From: Aculops lycopersici
Lineage: Eukaryota; Arthropoda; Arachnida; Trombidiformes; Eriophyidae
Direction: 5' to 3'
DNA: 64,000 bases
Assembly: GCA_015350385.1 (NCBI GenBank)
Contig: WNKI01000004.1
Location: 1,316,952 to 1,380,951, forward strand
Positions 31,431 to 42,894 of this stretch are shown one piece after another. The notes under the pieces were generated by a model. That model saw only the letters and a list, made by a program, of their open reading frames with translations. It was not told where the DNA came from and did no database searches. The first letter of the stretch is position 1, and each line of letters starts with the position of its first letter. A program made the position numbers and the translations under genes.

Positions 31431-32121
31431 TTTAAATATGAGAATAAGGGAGAAATCTAGATCACCTGTTTGGCTTGATGAGTAACCAAGGCTCACAATT
31501 TTTCCTCTCCTCCTTCCGTCCGAAACAAAACGAGACTTGAGTGTTTAAAACAATTATTTAAATAATTTATTCTCAATACAAACACAGCGGCGGCGATTCG
31601 TGATTGATGATGGCGATGAATGTGAGTGTGATGACCATCAAATTGACTCGAGGTTTTTTTTCCAAAATTTAAAGTCCACATTTTATCCACCAACTCCCTT
31701 GGCGAGTGTTGGTTCAATTTTTGCTGAGTGAATGAGTTTATGTACACCAGACATACCATCCCTTTGCCTCAAAACTAAATTGAGAAAACTCATACAATCG
31801 CTCAGACAACTTCCCAATTCCATCATGGTCGTGAGCAATCGTCGTGTCTCTCTTTCTTTCTTTCAGACAAGACACTAGACTTCAACTGAAGGAGAAAGAG
31901 ACTCGTTTCAGTGGCTCAGTGGGAGTCAAGTGTTGAGACTAAATTAGTTGTGTTCAATACATTCAATGCCTCGGTCCAGGGAAATTCCGGGTAGATGCTG
32001 AGTGCTGGATTGTAGGTCGCGTAGGCTAGAGTTTCGAGCATAATATTTGAATGACATTGGAGAGGGGGAAGGTTCATTTGGTTAGCTATCATTTGGTTGT
32101 CTGCTATGGTTTTGTATTGTT

Positions 32122-32160
32122 TCTCTCTCTCTCTCTCTCTNNNNNNNNNNNNNNNNNNNN

Positions 32161-32230
<70 letters not shown>
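32122..32230. repeat. (CT)n/(GA)n microsatellite containing a 20-N assembly gap
   Basis: Alternating CT runs on both sides of 20 undetermined bases (32141-32160). The N run is probably a placeholder, so the true length is unknown. The Arg-Glu repeat frame on the other strand is an artefact of this tract. Confidence 0.97.
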
Positions 32231-32234
<4 letters not shown>

Positions 32235-32482
32235 TATGATGATTTATAAATATTTTTTCCTTCTTTCTTAGGTGCAAATGGCTGGGTTCAGCTCAAAGCA
32301 AACACTCTTTGAAACGCAATCTAAACTGCAAGAGACTATCTAGTGGCGAGAGGCCAACGATTCGAAGATGGATCGCCACTTTGAGTGGAGGCATCGGAAG
32401 TAGTTGTGGTAATGGTAGCCGCCGAGGCAACAGGTAGCCGTTAACTTGCTGACCAGCTTCCCGCGCATAGATCACGCCAAGT

Positions 32483-32496
32483 GGCAACAGGTTGCC
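32483..32496. repeat. 14-bp inverted repeat GGCAAC-AG-GTTGCC
   Basis: Six-base arms around AG. The same 14 bases occur on the opposite strand at 62206-62219. Confidence 0.7.
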
Positions 32497-33062
32497 GCTT
32501 CAATCAATCACTCGCTCACATTGAGACTCGATAGTGCCACCCGTTTCGGTGGATGCCAAACTGCGAGACAACAATTGGTTGCTAAAGTTTCTAGGATGCG
32601 CCATCCCAAGAGTTCCATCATCATCATCATCACCATGAATAGCAGTGTGCACAGGTGGACTCTTGATGGACCTGTTAGCCACATGCCACTTATTGAACTA
32701 CCGTCTCCTTTGAAGCAGCAGCAACCACCACCACCACTATTGCTACTGCCGTCAATTACATTAATAGTAACAGCGACCATTGTCTCCTTTTCTCGCTCTA
32801 GAACTTGAAACAATTCCAGTCAACTATCAATTGTCTGTGGCCTTTTATTTTCCAGCCTCATCCATTCAATTACTTACTTTGTGCCGAGGATCTCGCCGTC
32901 TGATGGGCGCAGAGCATTCCGTAAACTCGAATTCCTGTTTTGTTATTGATAGATTCGTGTGATTCGTTTGACCTTTGAGTTAGTTTCAACTGCCACCTCT
33001 TTTCCCCCCAACTTCACACCTACAGTGCAATCGTACTAGTTGCATTCGAGAGCTCTACTTAC

Positions 33063-34047
33063 CTGGGATATTCGCGTAAGGCGGATGGTTGTGTGTATAA
33101 GGACCCTCGAGTTGGGCCCAAGTGGGACACTTGCAAACCACAACATAATGCGCCTTGCCGCTTCGCTCCGATTGCAGAGCCAATAGGGTCCAGTCGGTTG
33201 GCGATTTGCAAGCTCTCACCTCTCGCAGTGGCTCGCAAGTTTTGATTTGAGTATAAATACGTTTGTCGAATTTCCTCGTCAACTCTATGGTGTGTCCATC
33301 TTGAGGATCCAAAGTGTTGGAGCATTTCCAGTTGTAATTTGACGAGCACTCGCATAGTTTTTGCGTGTAATTCATCCTGACAAAGATGGCATTGCACACC
33401 TGTTGCGTGGCGCACTCAGGTAAACCCGAGCGCGACTTTGCAGTTAAGCCGCCAAGTGCTGCGTTACCAAAACCACTAGATTGATTAACAAACGTGCCGG
33501 CCATTTGAGTTTGGCTTACATTTCGACCAACCAAAGCCGAGACGTCGACGTACTGAGCCGGTCGCGAGATGGCGGTCGCCTGTTGCACCAGCTGGCTGTT
33601 GCGGCTGTGATTGTTTATCGTTGCTAGTGGAATTGAATCCTCATGGTCCCCGTTGAAGTCGGACCTTTGCTTGCCATGTTGCTGGTTTTGATTATCGGAT
33701 GCCTGGTGCTGGTTGTAATGTTGTTGGTGGTGCAATTGTTGCGGTGGGTACTCGTGGTGAATCATGTTGTCCATCGTGGTGAGCAGTGGCGGTTGCAAGG
33801 TGGTTGATTGTGGGACGTTGGGCGCGCTGTTTGCCGGCGGTCCCGCCGAAGTTTGAATAATATCGGCATTTCGGTTGACATTATTGTTATTATTAATATT
33901 GTTGCTGATCTCTTTTTGCGATGATAATAAGTTACTCTTTCCACTGGAACCGACTGATAAACAAGAGACGACGCTTAGTGGTGATGCTTGCCACTTGGGT
34001 GTCGCTAGGTGGAGCAACATCAACAATGTGACTGTTTTGACTATCAT
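33063..34047 (-). CDS. Secreted cysteine-rich protein, first coding exon only
   Basis: The ATG at 34047 begins a hydrophobic signal sequence (MIVKTVTLLMLLHLA). A Ser/Asn/Gln/His-rich region of about 180 residues follows, then a C-terminal cysteine domain with about ten Cys (CATQQVC, KLCECSS, WKCSN, KTCEPL, RACKSP, VVCKCPTW). Coding sequence ends at a strong splice donor, CCCAG|GTAAGT, with the intron starting at 33062. Reading through would hit TAG three codons later, so at least one more exon must follow at lower coordinates. The Cys pattern is reminiscent of a widespread arthropod secreted family that includes centipede scoloptoxin-11-like proteins. I hold that lightly; non-venom relatives are common, and nothing here shows toxicity. 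Confidence 0.7.
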
Positions 34048-34815
34048 CTTTTCTCTCACTTCTTCTCTATTTTAGCCAGCTAATGATAATGGCGAGCAAA
34101 TTGGATTAAGTTCAATTAAATTAAAATGAGTTATTTCAACCACTACTACTACTACTACCGCTATCACCACCTGACACTGCTAACTAACTAATTGGGTTAC
34201 TCATGAGTGAATGCAACTTTCTTCTTACTTCTCCTTATCCTCTAAACTGTCGAATAATCTCCCCGGCCTTAAGCTAAACTCACTCCAATCCAGAGAGACA
34301 ACTTTCCGACTCGAATAACCAACTCCTGCCTGCTCCTTGAGTCCTTTGAGTGTTCGAGTAAACCGTTAGAAATGCCGATTGGCGGCAAGGCAAACTGTTG
34401 TTTGGTTTGGAGACCGCAACCCGAAGACTTGGAGGCATCTGCGCACTCGCAGATTGCCGACTAAGAGCCACCATTGCCACAGCAACAACTAGCAACCACT
34501 GACCGCTTGGCAGGTAACCACTTGTTGGTTGGCAGCTTGCTTGGTTGCTCGACTGTATTTGACGCTCACTAGACTGGCAGCCGATTATTTGGACATTTTC
34601 AATTTCAAGGTTGATGTTGGCGCAGATAAAATATCTCCAACTTTTGACAACCATAGCATGAGACTCGGGTAAGGTTAGTTAGCGAGCTTGCTAGCTTGAC
34701 GCAGGTAAATGCCAAGCTGCTGCCGCCGGCGCCGCTGCTATGGGAAGGGGTGGGAATATTGGAAGACATTAGCCCACATCAGCTCCCGACAAGAAAGATG
34801 AAGTTGGTTTCGTTT

Positions 34816-34827
34816 CGTTACGTAACG
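34816..34827. promoter_or_regulatory. Palindrome CGTTACGTAACG, PAR-bZIP-like site
   Basis: GTTACGTAAC fits the RTTAYGTAAY consensus bound by PAR-bZIP and E4BP4/Vrille-type factors. A second copy lies at 61486-61495. Binding is inference. Confidence 0.35.
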
Positions 34828-35040
34828 TTACTTAGGCGTATCGTATCGTATAACACAACTCACCAAGATGGACACTCAGTGACAGTAACTTTAGTCGGTT
34901 TTCACTCACCTGCTGACACTAAATCTCTCCCCCGTTTTCCATTTAATTTTTGCCTCCATCTCTCTCACGTGAGAATAGACCCTCCACTTTCAAGTTTTCC
35001 CAATAGCAACTCGCTAGACTAGACATGGGAAAATTAGAAT

Positions 35041-35071
35041 TCATGATGCTCATAAGATGGGAGCATCATGA
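35041..35071. repeat. Inverted repeat, 11-bp perfect arms
   Basis: TCATGATGCTC (35041-35051) and GAGCATCATGA (35061-35071) flank a 9-base spacer. Confidence 0.7.
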
Positions 35072-35271
35072 GCTAGCGTCATCATCAGCAGCAGCAGTAA
35101 TCACCTAAATAAACATGACCAATCCAATGATTGAAAACAAACAGAACACTAGCTTGGTCTTTTCTCTCTGTCTATCTATCCAACTAGAATGCCGTAATTA
35201 TCCAAACAGCCATGAGTTAATCATAATCTGCGAGCAATCTCGACAAGTTAACAGATTCTTTCATTCTTTCT

Positions 35272-35277
35272 TTTATT
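35272..35277 (-). terminator. AATAAA polyadenylation signal for NDUFA9
   Basis: Minus-strand AATAAA about 87 bases downstream of the NDUFA9 stop. Confidence 0.65.
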
Positions 35278-35363
35278 AACAACAAAACTCGACTCTCCAC
35301 TAGCTCAACTCTTCCATTTCCTAGTAGTAATTTGGGTAGAAAAGGTTCATACAATAATCTTTC

Positions 35364-36512
35364 TCAACCCATAGCAAAGTTTGCAGTACGTTGCGCCTCG
35401 GCGGCACGTTGCCTTTGCTCCTCAAAAATTTTCGTCTGTCGTATCACCTGGGGGTCGTCGTCAGGTAAACGGCGGGGCAGGTCTATAACTTGCCGTGAAT
35501 CATATGGAACTTCGAATCTGTGAAATCTTGGCCTGTAGTAGCCGGCACGTTTAATCTCACCCTCAACTGGCGTTAACTCTACGCCCAAGTCCCGTAGTGT
35601 TGGCAGCTTTGGGTCGATGATGTCAGAGGTTGAGTCCCATTCAATTCGATCCCAGGATAAAAATGGATACTTTTGAACTTTGTTCGCTAATATCATCAAC
35701 AATCTTAAGGGTATGTGATATCTAAGATTTGTTATTTGATAGCCGTCCAACTTTTGACTCTGACCACTGCAACCACGAATATACTCAATTAGATCGTACA
35801 TGTCATACTTGTGAGGTCCGACTGCTTGAATAATCTTTCCATTTGCCCAATCGCTTTCTATTGCCTTCATAACTGCATTTGTCATATCCAAAGCAAGCAG
35901 CGGCTGCTTGACCACGTCATAATAGTAATCCCACAAAGGTAGTCGACCAGAGTAGAAGGACCTAAGGAAGGTTGTAAAGTGGCCTATGAAATCATCACGA
36001 ACTCCTAGAACACAAGCGGGTCTAAATATAACAGCATCGGGAAATTCCTCGTGAACCGCTAGTTCACCGTAATATTTTGACTTGAATAACATCGACGGTT
36101 TCCTCAGAACCACTGGGGTAGGATTTGGGCTTGCTTGTAACATAGAGAAGTGTATGAACTTCTTAACACCACACTCCCGTGCAATACGAGCCAATCTTCG
36201 AGGACCATTAACGTGTACCTCTTCGAAGGAGAAATTTCTTGTTTCATTCATCTTTCCAATACAATTGATTACAATATCGGAGTGTTTCATCGCCTCGTAA
36301 AGCGAGTCTTCATCCTTTAAGTTGTAGTGTTGAAAATGAACTTGGCCCAAGCCACCAACAACCCTGCTCTTGTATTCGTCGTAACCAGAGCCTCGATATC
36401 CAACCACCAGATTGGCGCCATGTTTACCGAGACGAGCGATCACTTGGTTGGCTATAAATCCGTAGCCATTGAAAACGGTGGCCACTCTGCCGGTCAAGTG
36501 TTTGGATGCCAT
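35364..36512 (-). CDS. NDUFA9: NDUFA9-like complex I subunit (atypical SDR), altered N-terminus
   Basis: NDUFA9 (39 kDa) is a supernumerary subunit of mitochondrial complex I at the Q module; it binds NADPH structurally. The 382-residue protein aligns across the family: GRVATVF, GGLGQVHFQHYNLKDEDS, HSDIVINCIGK, NFSFEEVHVNGPRRLARIA, GVKKFIHFSM, KSKYYGE, FPDAVIFRPA, VKQPLLALDM and GKIIQAVGP. Two departures stand out. The usual glycine loop GATGFLG reads NGYGFIA, losing two of three glycines. The protein also begins directly at the Rossmann fold without the normal mitochondrial presequence. An in-frame TAA lies two codons upstream of the ATG, so the contiguous frame cannot extend. It could be a divergent paralogue rather than the only complex I copy. 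Single exon; 240 bases from CIB on the same strand. Confidence 0.9.
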   Translation of the reverse strand: MASKHLTGRVATVFNGYGFIANQVIARLGKHGANLVVGYRGSGYDEYKSRVVGGLGQVHFQHYNLKDEDSLYEAMKHSDIVINCIGKMNETRNFSFEEVHVNGPRRLARIARECGVKKFIHFSMLQASPNPTPVVLRKPSMLFKSKYYGELAVHEEFPDAVIFRPACVLGVRDDFIGHFTTFLRSFYSGRLPLWDYYYDVVKQPLLALDMTNAVMKAIESDWANGKIIQAVGPHKYDMYDLIEYIRGCSGQSQKLDGYQITNLRYHIPLRLLMILANKVQKYPFLSWDRIEWDSTSDIIDPKLPTLRDLGVELTPVEGEIKRAGYYRPRFHRFEVPYDSRQVIDLPRRLPDDDPQVIRQTKIFEEQRQRAAEAQRTANFAMG

Positions 36513-36669
36513 GATTTATTGTGTTGTATTAGCTAAGATTATTATATTTATGATTATTTAATAGGAATATAATAAATAAATTTATATATAAGTGTAAACA
36601 AAACACCTTGCAAGGGAACGACATCCATGAAGGACAGTCGGCTAGCCGCCACTGGGACAGAGGTAAACA

Positions 36670-36675
36670 TTTATT
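36670..36675 (-). terminator. AATAAA polyadenylation signal for the CIB gene
   Basis: Minus-strand AATAAA about 78 bases past the CIB stop codon. Confidence 0.6.
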
Positions 36676-36752
36676 TTTGTTGTGCGAGGAAAAAACACAT
36701 GCACGCATTGAGCTTATTATGGAGTTGGTGCATGTTAAATCGGATACAATTT

Positions 36753-37322
36753 TTATATTCGCATTCTAAAGTTGCTCATGAAATCTGGAGAGCGGGAAAC
36801 TACGTGCTTGAATTCAAGAAATGATATTTGACCATCATTGTCGTGATCCGCCTCATCCAATACCTTGCTACAAACAATCTCCACCTCCTCGGGCATCAGG
36901 CGATTCTTTGTCAGGGCAATGAGAGTTTTCTTTAAATCCTCTGGTCCAATGAAACCGTCGCCATCGTAATCGTAGATTTGAAAGGCATAATGGATCTTGG
37001 TGTTACGTGGACATTGCTCATTGAATAGAGAGCACATGTTGATGAAATCATGGAAGGTCATATTGCCAGAGCCATCGCTTGAGAACACCTTACAAATCCT
37101 CTCTTTTAGAGGATTCTCCTTAAGGTCAGGCAACTTTTCCAGCCTATCCTGAGGGATCCTAATATTAGCACACTCGTCGTCGGTCATAACCCTTGGCACT
37201 CGATTTGGATCTAAATCCCTGAATCTCTTGAAGACTGTTAGTATCTCTTTGCGTGTAAAATAAGTGCAATCTTGATAGCATTCAAGTTGTTGGTCCGAGA
37301 AGGTGGCGATCTTATTGCCCAT
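36753..37322 (-). CDS. Calcium and integrin-binding protein, CIB2/3 type
   Basis: A 189-residue four-EF-hand protein of the CIB family, known to bind Ca2+/Mg2+, integrin tails and, for CIB2/3, sensory mechanotransduction channels. It starts MGNK, an N-myristoylation signal, followed by LECYQDCTYFTRKEIL as in CIB2. Two good calcium loops are DYDGDGFIGPED (about 117-128) and DHDNDGQISFLE (about 158-169). The first two EF-hands are degenerate (for example FSSDGSGNMTFHD). The C-terminus PDFMSNFRMRI matches the CIB PDFLSTFHIRI ending. Residue 3 of the third loop is Asp, whereas vertebrate CIB2 has weaker residues there, so this loop should bind metal well. Full length, single exon, ATG at 37322. 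Confidence 0.95.
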   Translation of the reverse strand: MGNKIATFSDQQLECYQDCTYFTRKEILTVFKRFRDLDPNRVPRVMTDDECANIRIPQDRLEKLPDLKENPLKERICKVFSSDGSGNMTFHDFINMCSLFNEQCPRNTKIHYAFQIYDYDGDGFIGPEDLKKTLIALTKNRLMPEEVEIVCSKVLDEADHDNDGQISFLEFKHVVSRSPDFMSNFRMRI

Positions 37323-38756
37323 CTCTGTCCTCTATGTTAAGTCGTTTCATTCATATGAGTGAGTGAGTGAGTGAGTGTCTTATGAAAAGCTCTTAGAGTT
37401 TCTCAATAAGCAACTTGTCTATCTCGGAATCCATATCACATGATCCACTTCATGGATCATGGCGCAAACAAGGTGTTGGCCTCATAGAATTGGGAGGTGC
37501 TTGATTCATCGTGTTGGAATTCGGGTGGTTGGGCGTTGCACGAGTTCTTTTTGTGGAGCAGCGCCACCAAAACACGCGTCGGTTTCCGTTTCCGCCCACC
37601 TGAAATGTGGACGCCCAAGGATACTAATATCTAGCACGACACACCCTCAGGTAGATGGATCCCGAGTGACTGCATCTTACTCATTCTAGTGACCCAACAA
37701 AATTCCCACCTAGATTTTGCATTCTATATACATATACAAAGTGACGAGATTCTCCTTGTTGCCACCTAGCGGCGTTACTGTCTCTATCATAATGGATGGA
37801 ATCGGCAAGAATTCCACTTCTAGCCAGTCAATTAATGAGTTTAATAGACAAGATGAAAAGACACAAAATCTCGAGGTTCCGTTATTTGAACTTGTTAGCA
37901 GCTAGCTTACACTTGTAACTCCTGATCAACCAACCAACTAAATTACTTACTAAATAACTGACTAGCAACTCGCTCATTTTGCTCCGGTTAGTTATCACAT
38001 TTGGAGCGGCAACTTTAGTCGTGTGGCCTTCTCCTCTTTCCTCATCTAAGATTGAGATAGAGCTTGTAAATGTCGCCTCTTGTTCTCGCTTGTTGACTCT
38101 ACCTTGTGCTCTATTATCAAAACTGATGTGAGCAACGGCAACCAATTCAATGTACACAGTTTTCCCCTTCTGCCGCTAATCTATTTGGCCGCCCAACTAG
38201 CCTCTTGTTTCACCATCGTCATCATCACCATCATCTTCAATGACTCCAACTAGTACTAGTGCCGTTGCCTCTGCTGAGTTTACTCTCGCTTTTTGCCTCT
38301 ACCTCGACCGAGAGCAAGAGCAGACCGACATGATCCCTTCGCATTCTTGCTCGGGCCCCAAGCAGAGAGTTCATTTACGGAGACGACGATGATGGTGGCG
38401 ACTAGTAAGGTAGAGAGAGAGAGAAGCGAGTTCATCAAGATTTTGAGATCCAGTTGCGAGTCGCCGCTTAATTTACATGCCGGCCACATGGTTTGTAAAT
38501 TTTAGCTTGCCGAACGGGAAGGTGGCGACCAGCAAACAAGACAAGAGAAAAGATGAGATGGAACGAAACGAAATCAGACTCAAGCTAGATACATACAAGT
38601 TTTACTTCCGACCATCCGTTTGCATGTGTGTTGGCATATTTCACCAAACTAATCCAGACTTTATCTCACCGTCCTGCCTGCACCTTACCTTAACTTACCT
38701 TACACTGCACCACACTACATTAGTACAGTTGTGTATCGATTCTATTTGCTAAGATC

Positions 38757-38783
38757 CCTCTCTCTCTCCTCCTCTCTCTCCTC

Positions 38784-38822
<39 letters not shown>
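38757..38822. repeat. Compound (CT)n(CA)n microsatellite
   Basis: About 50 bases of CT/CCT units followed directly by six to seven CA units. Confidence 0.95.
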
Positions 38823-41800
38823 TTTGGCCTTAACTTAATTTAAGCCAAGTTTTGGATTTGAATGATCCCGCTAGCGAGATAGTCGTCCACTTTAATTTGA
38901 GTATAGGGCAAGAGAAAGAGAAAGTTAGTTCATCATTCCCACCAACTAACTACGTAAATCTCTTACCTCCGTCGGCTCCATTTCACTATTGAGCCGACTG
39001 ATTATGTCAACCAAGTTACACCGCTGAAATTGAGATAAAAATGAAACACTCTAAACTTCGGACCAACTTTTGTCAGCAACGAGCTCATTGCTTGTCAAAG
39101 CCGGACATGAGATTTCTCAATGCAAATGTACAAAGATACTTATACTCCCACTACAAACACTTGCCACGATGTGCATATGACACCTGATGATGCCATCTGC
39201 CTGCGCCCCGAGGTCAGCGTGAGTCTTGTTAGGGAAAGATAAGTGCTGGTTAATCGCATTATGAACAATCAACTTGCTGAAGGAAACTTTGTTATCTAAA
39301 CGGAACAAAACCAGTACCAAAACCAACACTAAAAAACTCGCCGCTCGTGACCTTGAGCGCAAGTAGCTCAACTTCACTTAGACTAGACCCACTTGCCCGC
39401 AGGTAACTTTCCGCTTCACTCTACTCTATTGACTTTTCGTTGCGCGCTCATTAAGTTCACGCCAAATACTTGCCGACTTCTCGACGGCTTTAGCCTCGAG
39501 TCTTGGGAGCAGCTGATTTGTGTAGAAATTTGTGGCTAATGACCAACAACAACACGAATCTTGCTCATCTTTTCAATCCAAGCGCCAAAGCTGGATTCAA
39601 ATTGGCCAACTTGAGCCGCTAAAAGAGAAAATTTGACCAAATAAAGTAGGGATGTGAACTTGGAAGCCTCCAGGCGGAAGTCGAGTTTGCAAGTAGATCG
39701 CGTAGCGAGTGTTGATTTTGTAACAACTTGAAGAAGGAACGAGATTTTTATCTCTCTCTCTCCCATCCGTCGTCTTGTTAGAGAAAGACGGACTCACATG
39801 TGACGTCGTGGTTGCAATAACTTACAATAACGTGTCGTCTATGAAATTTGCCGCTTATAAAATGGCTTCCAGTTTATCCTATTCCGCGAAAGCAGATGAG
39901 AAATATTATGAGTCCATTCGTTGAAAATTCTTGCACTTCATTCAAATCTCTGCACCTCCAAGAGCTGAGTCAATGGCTGAAAAAGTTGGCGGATAATCCA
40001 GCTAAAGATTCCGATAAACTAGCTCTTTGTTTCCGTTTCTTAGTGCCTCGAGTGCTCGTTTCACAACTAAATTACTTTGCAGCTCATCGACCACACTACG
40101 ACCACGACGACTGGAATCAGAACTGCGACCTGGAGTGTCTGTTTGTTTTAACTGTTGCCGCCGCCACTAACACTTATAATAATGAAACTAACGTTAGCCA
40201 ACTATCTAGTAAATGGAGGCCAAATGAGAGATTACATTAGTGCCGAAGCGAGAACAAGCAAATGACACGATTCAACGCAGATGAGGGCACATGCACTTGA
40301 GCGCATGCCGCCCAACTTCCGGTCATTTGAATGCATTCTTCTGCTCTCTTGGTTTCTAGTCATTGAAACAAAGGCAAGTTTTGTGGGCTGAAAGAGAGAA
40401 GTGCGATATGAGCTTTGCTCTCTGCCATTTTTGTTTGCAAAATTTCATTTGCATTTACACATTAAACTAGCACTACTAAATATGTCTAGCTATTTCATTG
40501 GCTTTGAACACAACTCAAATCCTCCGACTTGCAGCTGGATTGCTGCCGATTTTGCACAATTGGAGTGCAAATACCAAATGGACAAATCGCCACTGAGAGT
40601 CTCTTCTTCAGCTCACATTAGTGTGGCCAACTTACGATTATTTTTCGAGGATTGGAGAGACGAGAAAAGTTATTTGCATTTACATAATAATAATAATAGT
40701 AAAGCGAAAGTTCGTGCCACAAAATGTTGGCATGTGTTTCCATTCCATATTCTTTGTTCCATTATTCTGTCAATAAAGATTTGAGGCTGCTGAGGCAAAG
40801 GGCATTAGAAATCTGGATCGAGCAAACGAGCGAGAGGTTTAGTTTATTCCAATGGATTGAAGTGAAAATTATTTAATCTGTTCACCTGCTCCTACTTTCG
40901 CCATAAATATCCAACCTTCAAAGTGGCACTTCGGTCAATTCGTTGGGCCAAATCTTGAATACAATTGCGCAGAGAAGTGAGGGTAAAGAAGACACGCCGA
41001 TTTTTGTGTTAAAAAGCACGGAGTTTCCGGCAGGAAAAGTTGGCCGCCAGCTTTCTTGTCCATCGGTAAGCAATTGGTGTCCTTGTCTCTGTCGGCTTAT
41101 GTAATCTTTTCAACAACTAAGACCACGACAATAACATCGACAAGAAATGCTGTTCATTTTTCGTAGTCCGACAAAAAACAAAGAGCTGAGAAAGGTACAA
41201 AGCAATCTGTCCAATGCCCCTAGTGGCTCCATGTCTTCAATACAAACTCAAGTTTACGCAAAAGCAATGGACCTAACAATGAGATTGAAATGAAAAACAT
41301 AGAAACACGACAGCGACTAGTCATTTCGGCTGGCAATAGTTTGATTCGACTTCATTGAAATGATAGGAAAGATCGATGAACTTGTATTTTATTTTAGTAA
41401 CTCAACTCGCCTCGGTGAGACGAGATTACTTAGAGTCAAGTTGATGTTGCTGGTGTTTTCTCAATCTAACATTCGGTGTCGTTTTATTTGTTGTTGTTGT
41501 GGCCAGTGGCCACAATTTGATGGCTATAAAATCTCTATTACTTCAAATTTTATTTTAGAGAGTAGAATTTACACTCTCACAAAGAGGCTCAACAACAACA
41601 ACAGCGACGACGACAACTACAACAAAACACTCGCTCGCCGACATGGAAAGTTCTATTAGATGGCCGCTTTGTCGCTGGCCAATTGCAATCTAAGTGGGAC
41701 AAGCCCAGTGAGCGAGCAACAAGTGGCCGTAAATTAACTGGTGTAGGCAAATGAACAGCAGCAACAGAAATGGCGGCGGCAGTGGTGGTGACGACGAAGA

Positions 41801-42852
41801 GTCCATATATCACAATGACTCGCCACTTTCATGGACTCCTGTCAGCTATTTGAAGTTTCGTTCTCTTTTCAACGTCATCGGTTTCTCGTTTTGCCTAATG
41901 AATACGACGAGCGCGACAACTTTTTGCAGCAAAAACTTTTCAAGGGCTCCAACGTCACTATTATGCACCACAATCCTCGTGAGTAGTAACTTGTACCTCT
42001 TGGTCAGTTTCTCTTTCGGTGTCTGAGAGCCACACAACACTTGATGGCCAAGTTTCTAGGGCCACCGACATCCACAAGAGAGTTAGTAAGAGAGTGAGCG
42101 AGTAGATGGAAGAGATACTCACGGTGTCCACTCTCCCGAAGGATTCGCTCGAGAAAAGGCAATTTGGAGTCGATTGTTATGTTTGCGTTGAAGTGCGAGA
42201 GTTTAGTGCCTGTTGTCGTTCTCTCTCTCCCTTTACCTCATCGACGACCTCGTAATGGTAGTAAACGCAGCAGCAGTAATCGTTTGTCGAAGCTTCGAAA
42301 GTCACGTTGCCGCTTCCCGTCTCTCATAACAGGTGGCTACTTGTTGTTGTCGCGGTCGCTATTGCTGTTGCTATTGCTTTGACCACTTGAAGGTTGCTGG
42401 TAATGCAGACGAGACGAACATGCCCAACAACAAGTGGTTGCGGTGGTCAGCGGCGCTAATTCAGTGGGATGGTGGGCAACGACTAAAAATGAGCCAGAAT
42501 AGAGAAGCAGCGAGTAGGCAGCCAATTAATGAGCGACCACTCCAGCAACAAGTGGCCAAAGCTTTCGAGAGCAACGACAGCCGGCACTTGTGTCGGCCGT
42601 TGGCGCACAAGTGCCAATTGAAGTTGCCACTGGTTTAGCATAAACTTTCAAGTTTCAACTTAAGTAGCAAGCGGAAAAAAAAGGTTCTTTGGAGAGAGGG
42701 ATGAGCAGCAGCAGCAGCAGCAGCAGTAATGATTGTGGTGGTTGCTCTTCTTGTAGATGGAATGGGAACTCGGATTTCCAACTCCAGTCGCTCTAGTTTC
42801 AACTGCTTGTTACGCTGTATATATATATATATATATGAGATAGTTTATGAGA

Positions 42853-42894
42853 TTAGTTTTGCTCTTATATATATATATACAAGAGCAAAACTAA
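42853..42894. repeat. Perfect 14-bp inverted repeat around an AT spacer
   Basis: TTAGTTTTGCTCTT (42853-42866) is repeated inverted as AAGAGCAAAACTAA (42881-42894) across a 14-base AT-dinucleotide spacer. Another (TA)n run lies just upstream (from about 42818). The structure could extrude as a cruciform or fold in RNA. Confidence 0.9.

Larger units (their letters stand above)
31312..33062. other. Gene-poor region with sequencing gap in a (CT)n tract
   Basis: The right part is probably intron of the minus-strand gene whose donor lies at 33062. I could not find its next exon with confidence. A strong plus-strand acceptor-like site (poly-pyrimidine then TTTCTTAG) ends at 32271. Two CAACAGGT words (32428, 32485) are present, the second inside a GGCAACAGGTTGCC inverted repeat. 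Confidence 0.5.
34048..35363. other. Intergenic region between secreted gene promoter and NDUFA9 3' end
   Basis: 1.3 kb with only weak frames. It contains a CAGGTAACCACTTGTTGG cluster (34511-34528), the palindrome GTTACGTAAC (34817), an 11-bp inverted repeat (35041-35071) and short CTA repeats near 34145. Confidence 0.5.

Noticed and set aside
31916..32233. Arg-Glu repeat protein frame
   Set aside because: It is a translation of the (CT)n microsatellite and crosses an N gap.
39848..40784. Two frames of about 130 codons at 39848 and 40401
   Set aside because: The first lacks an ATG, and both lack recognisable domains or codon bias.
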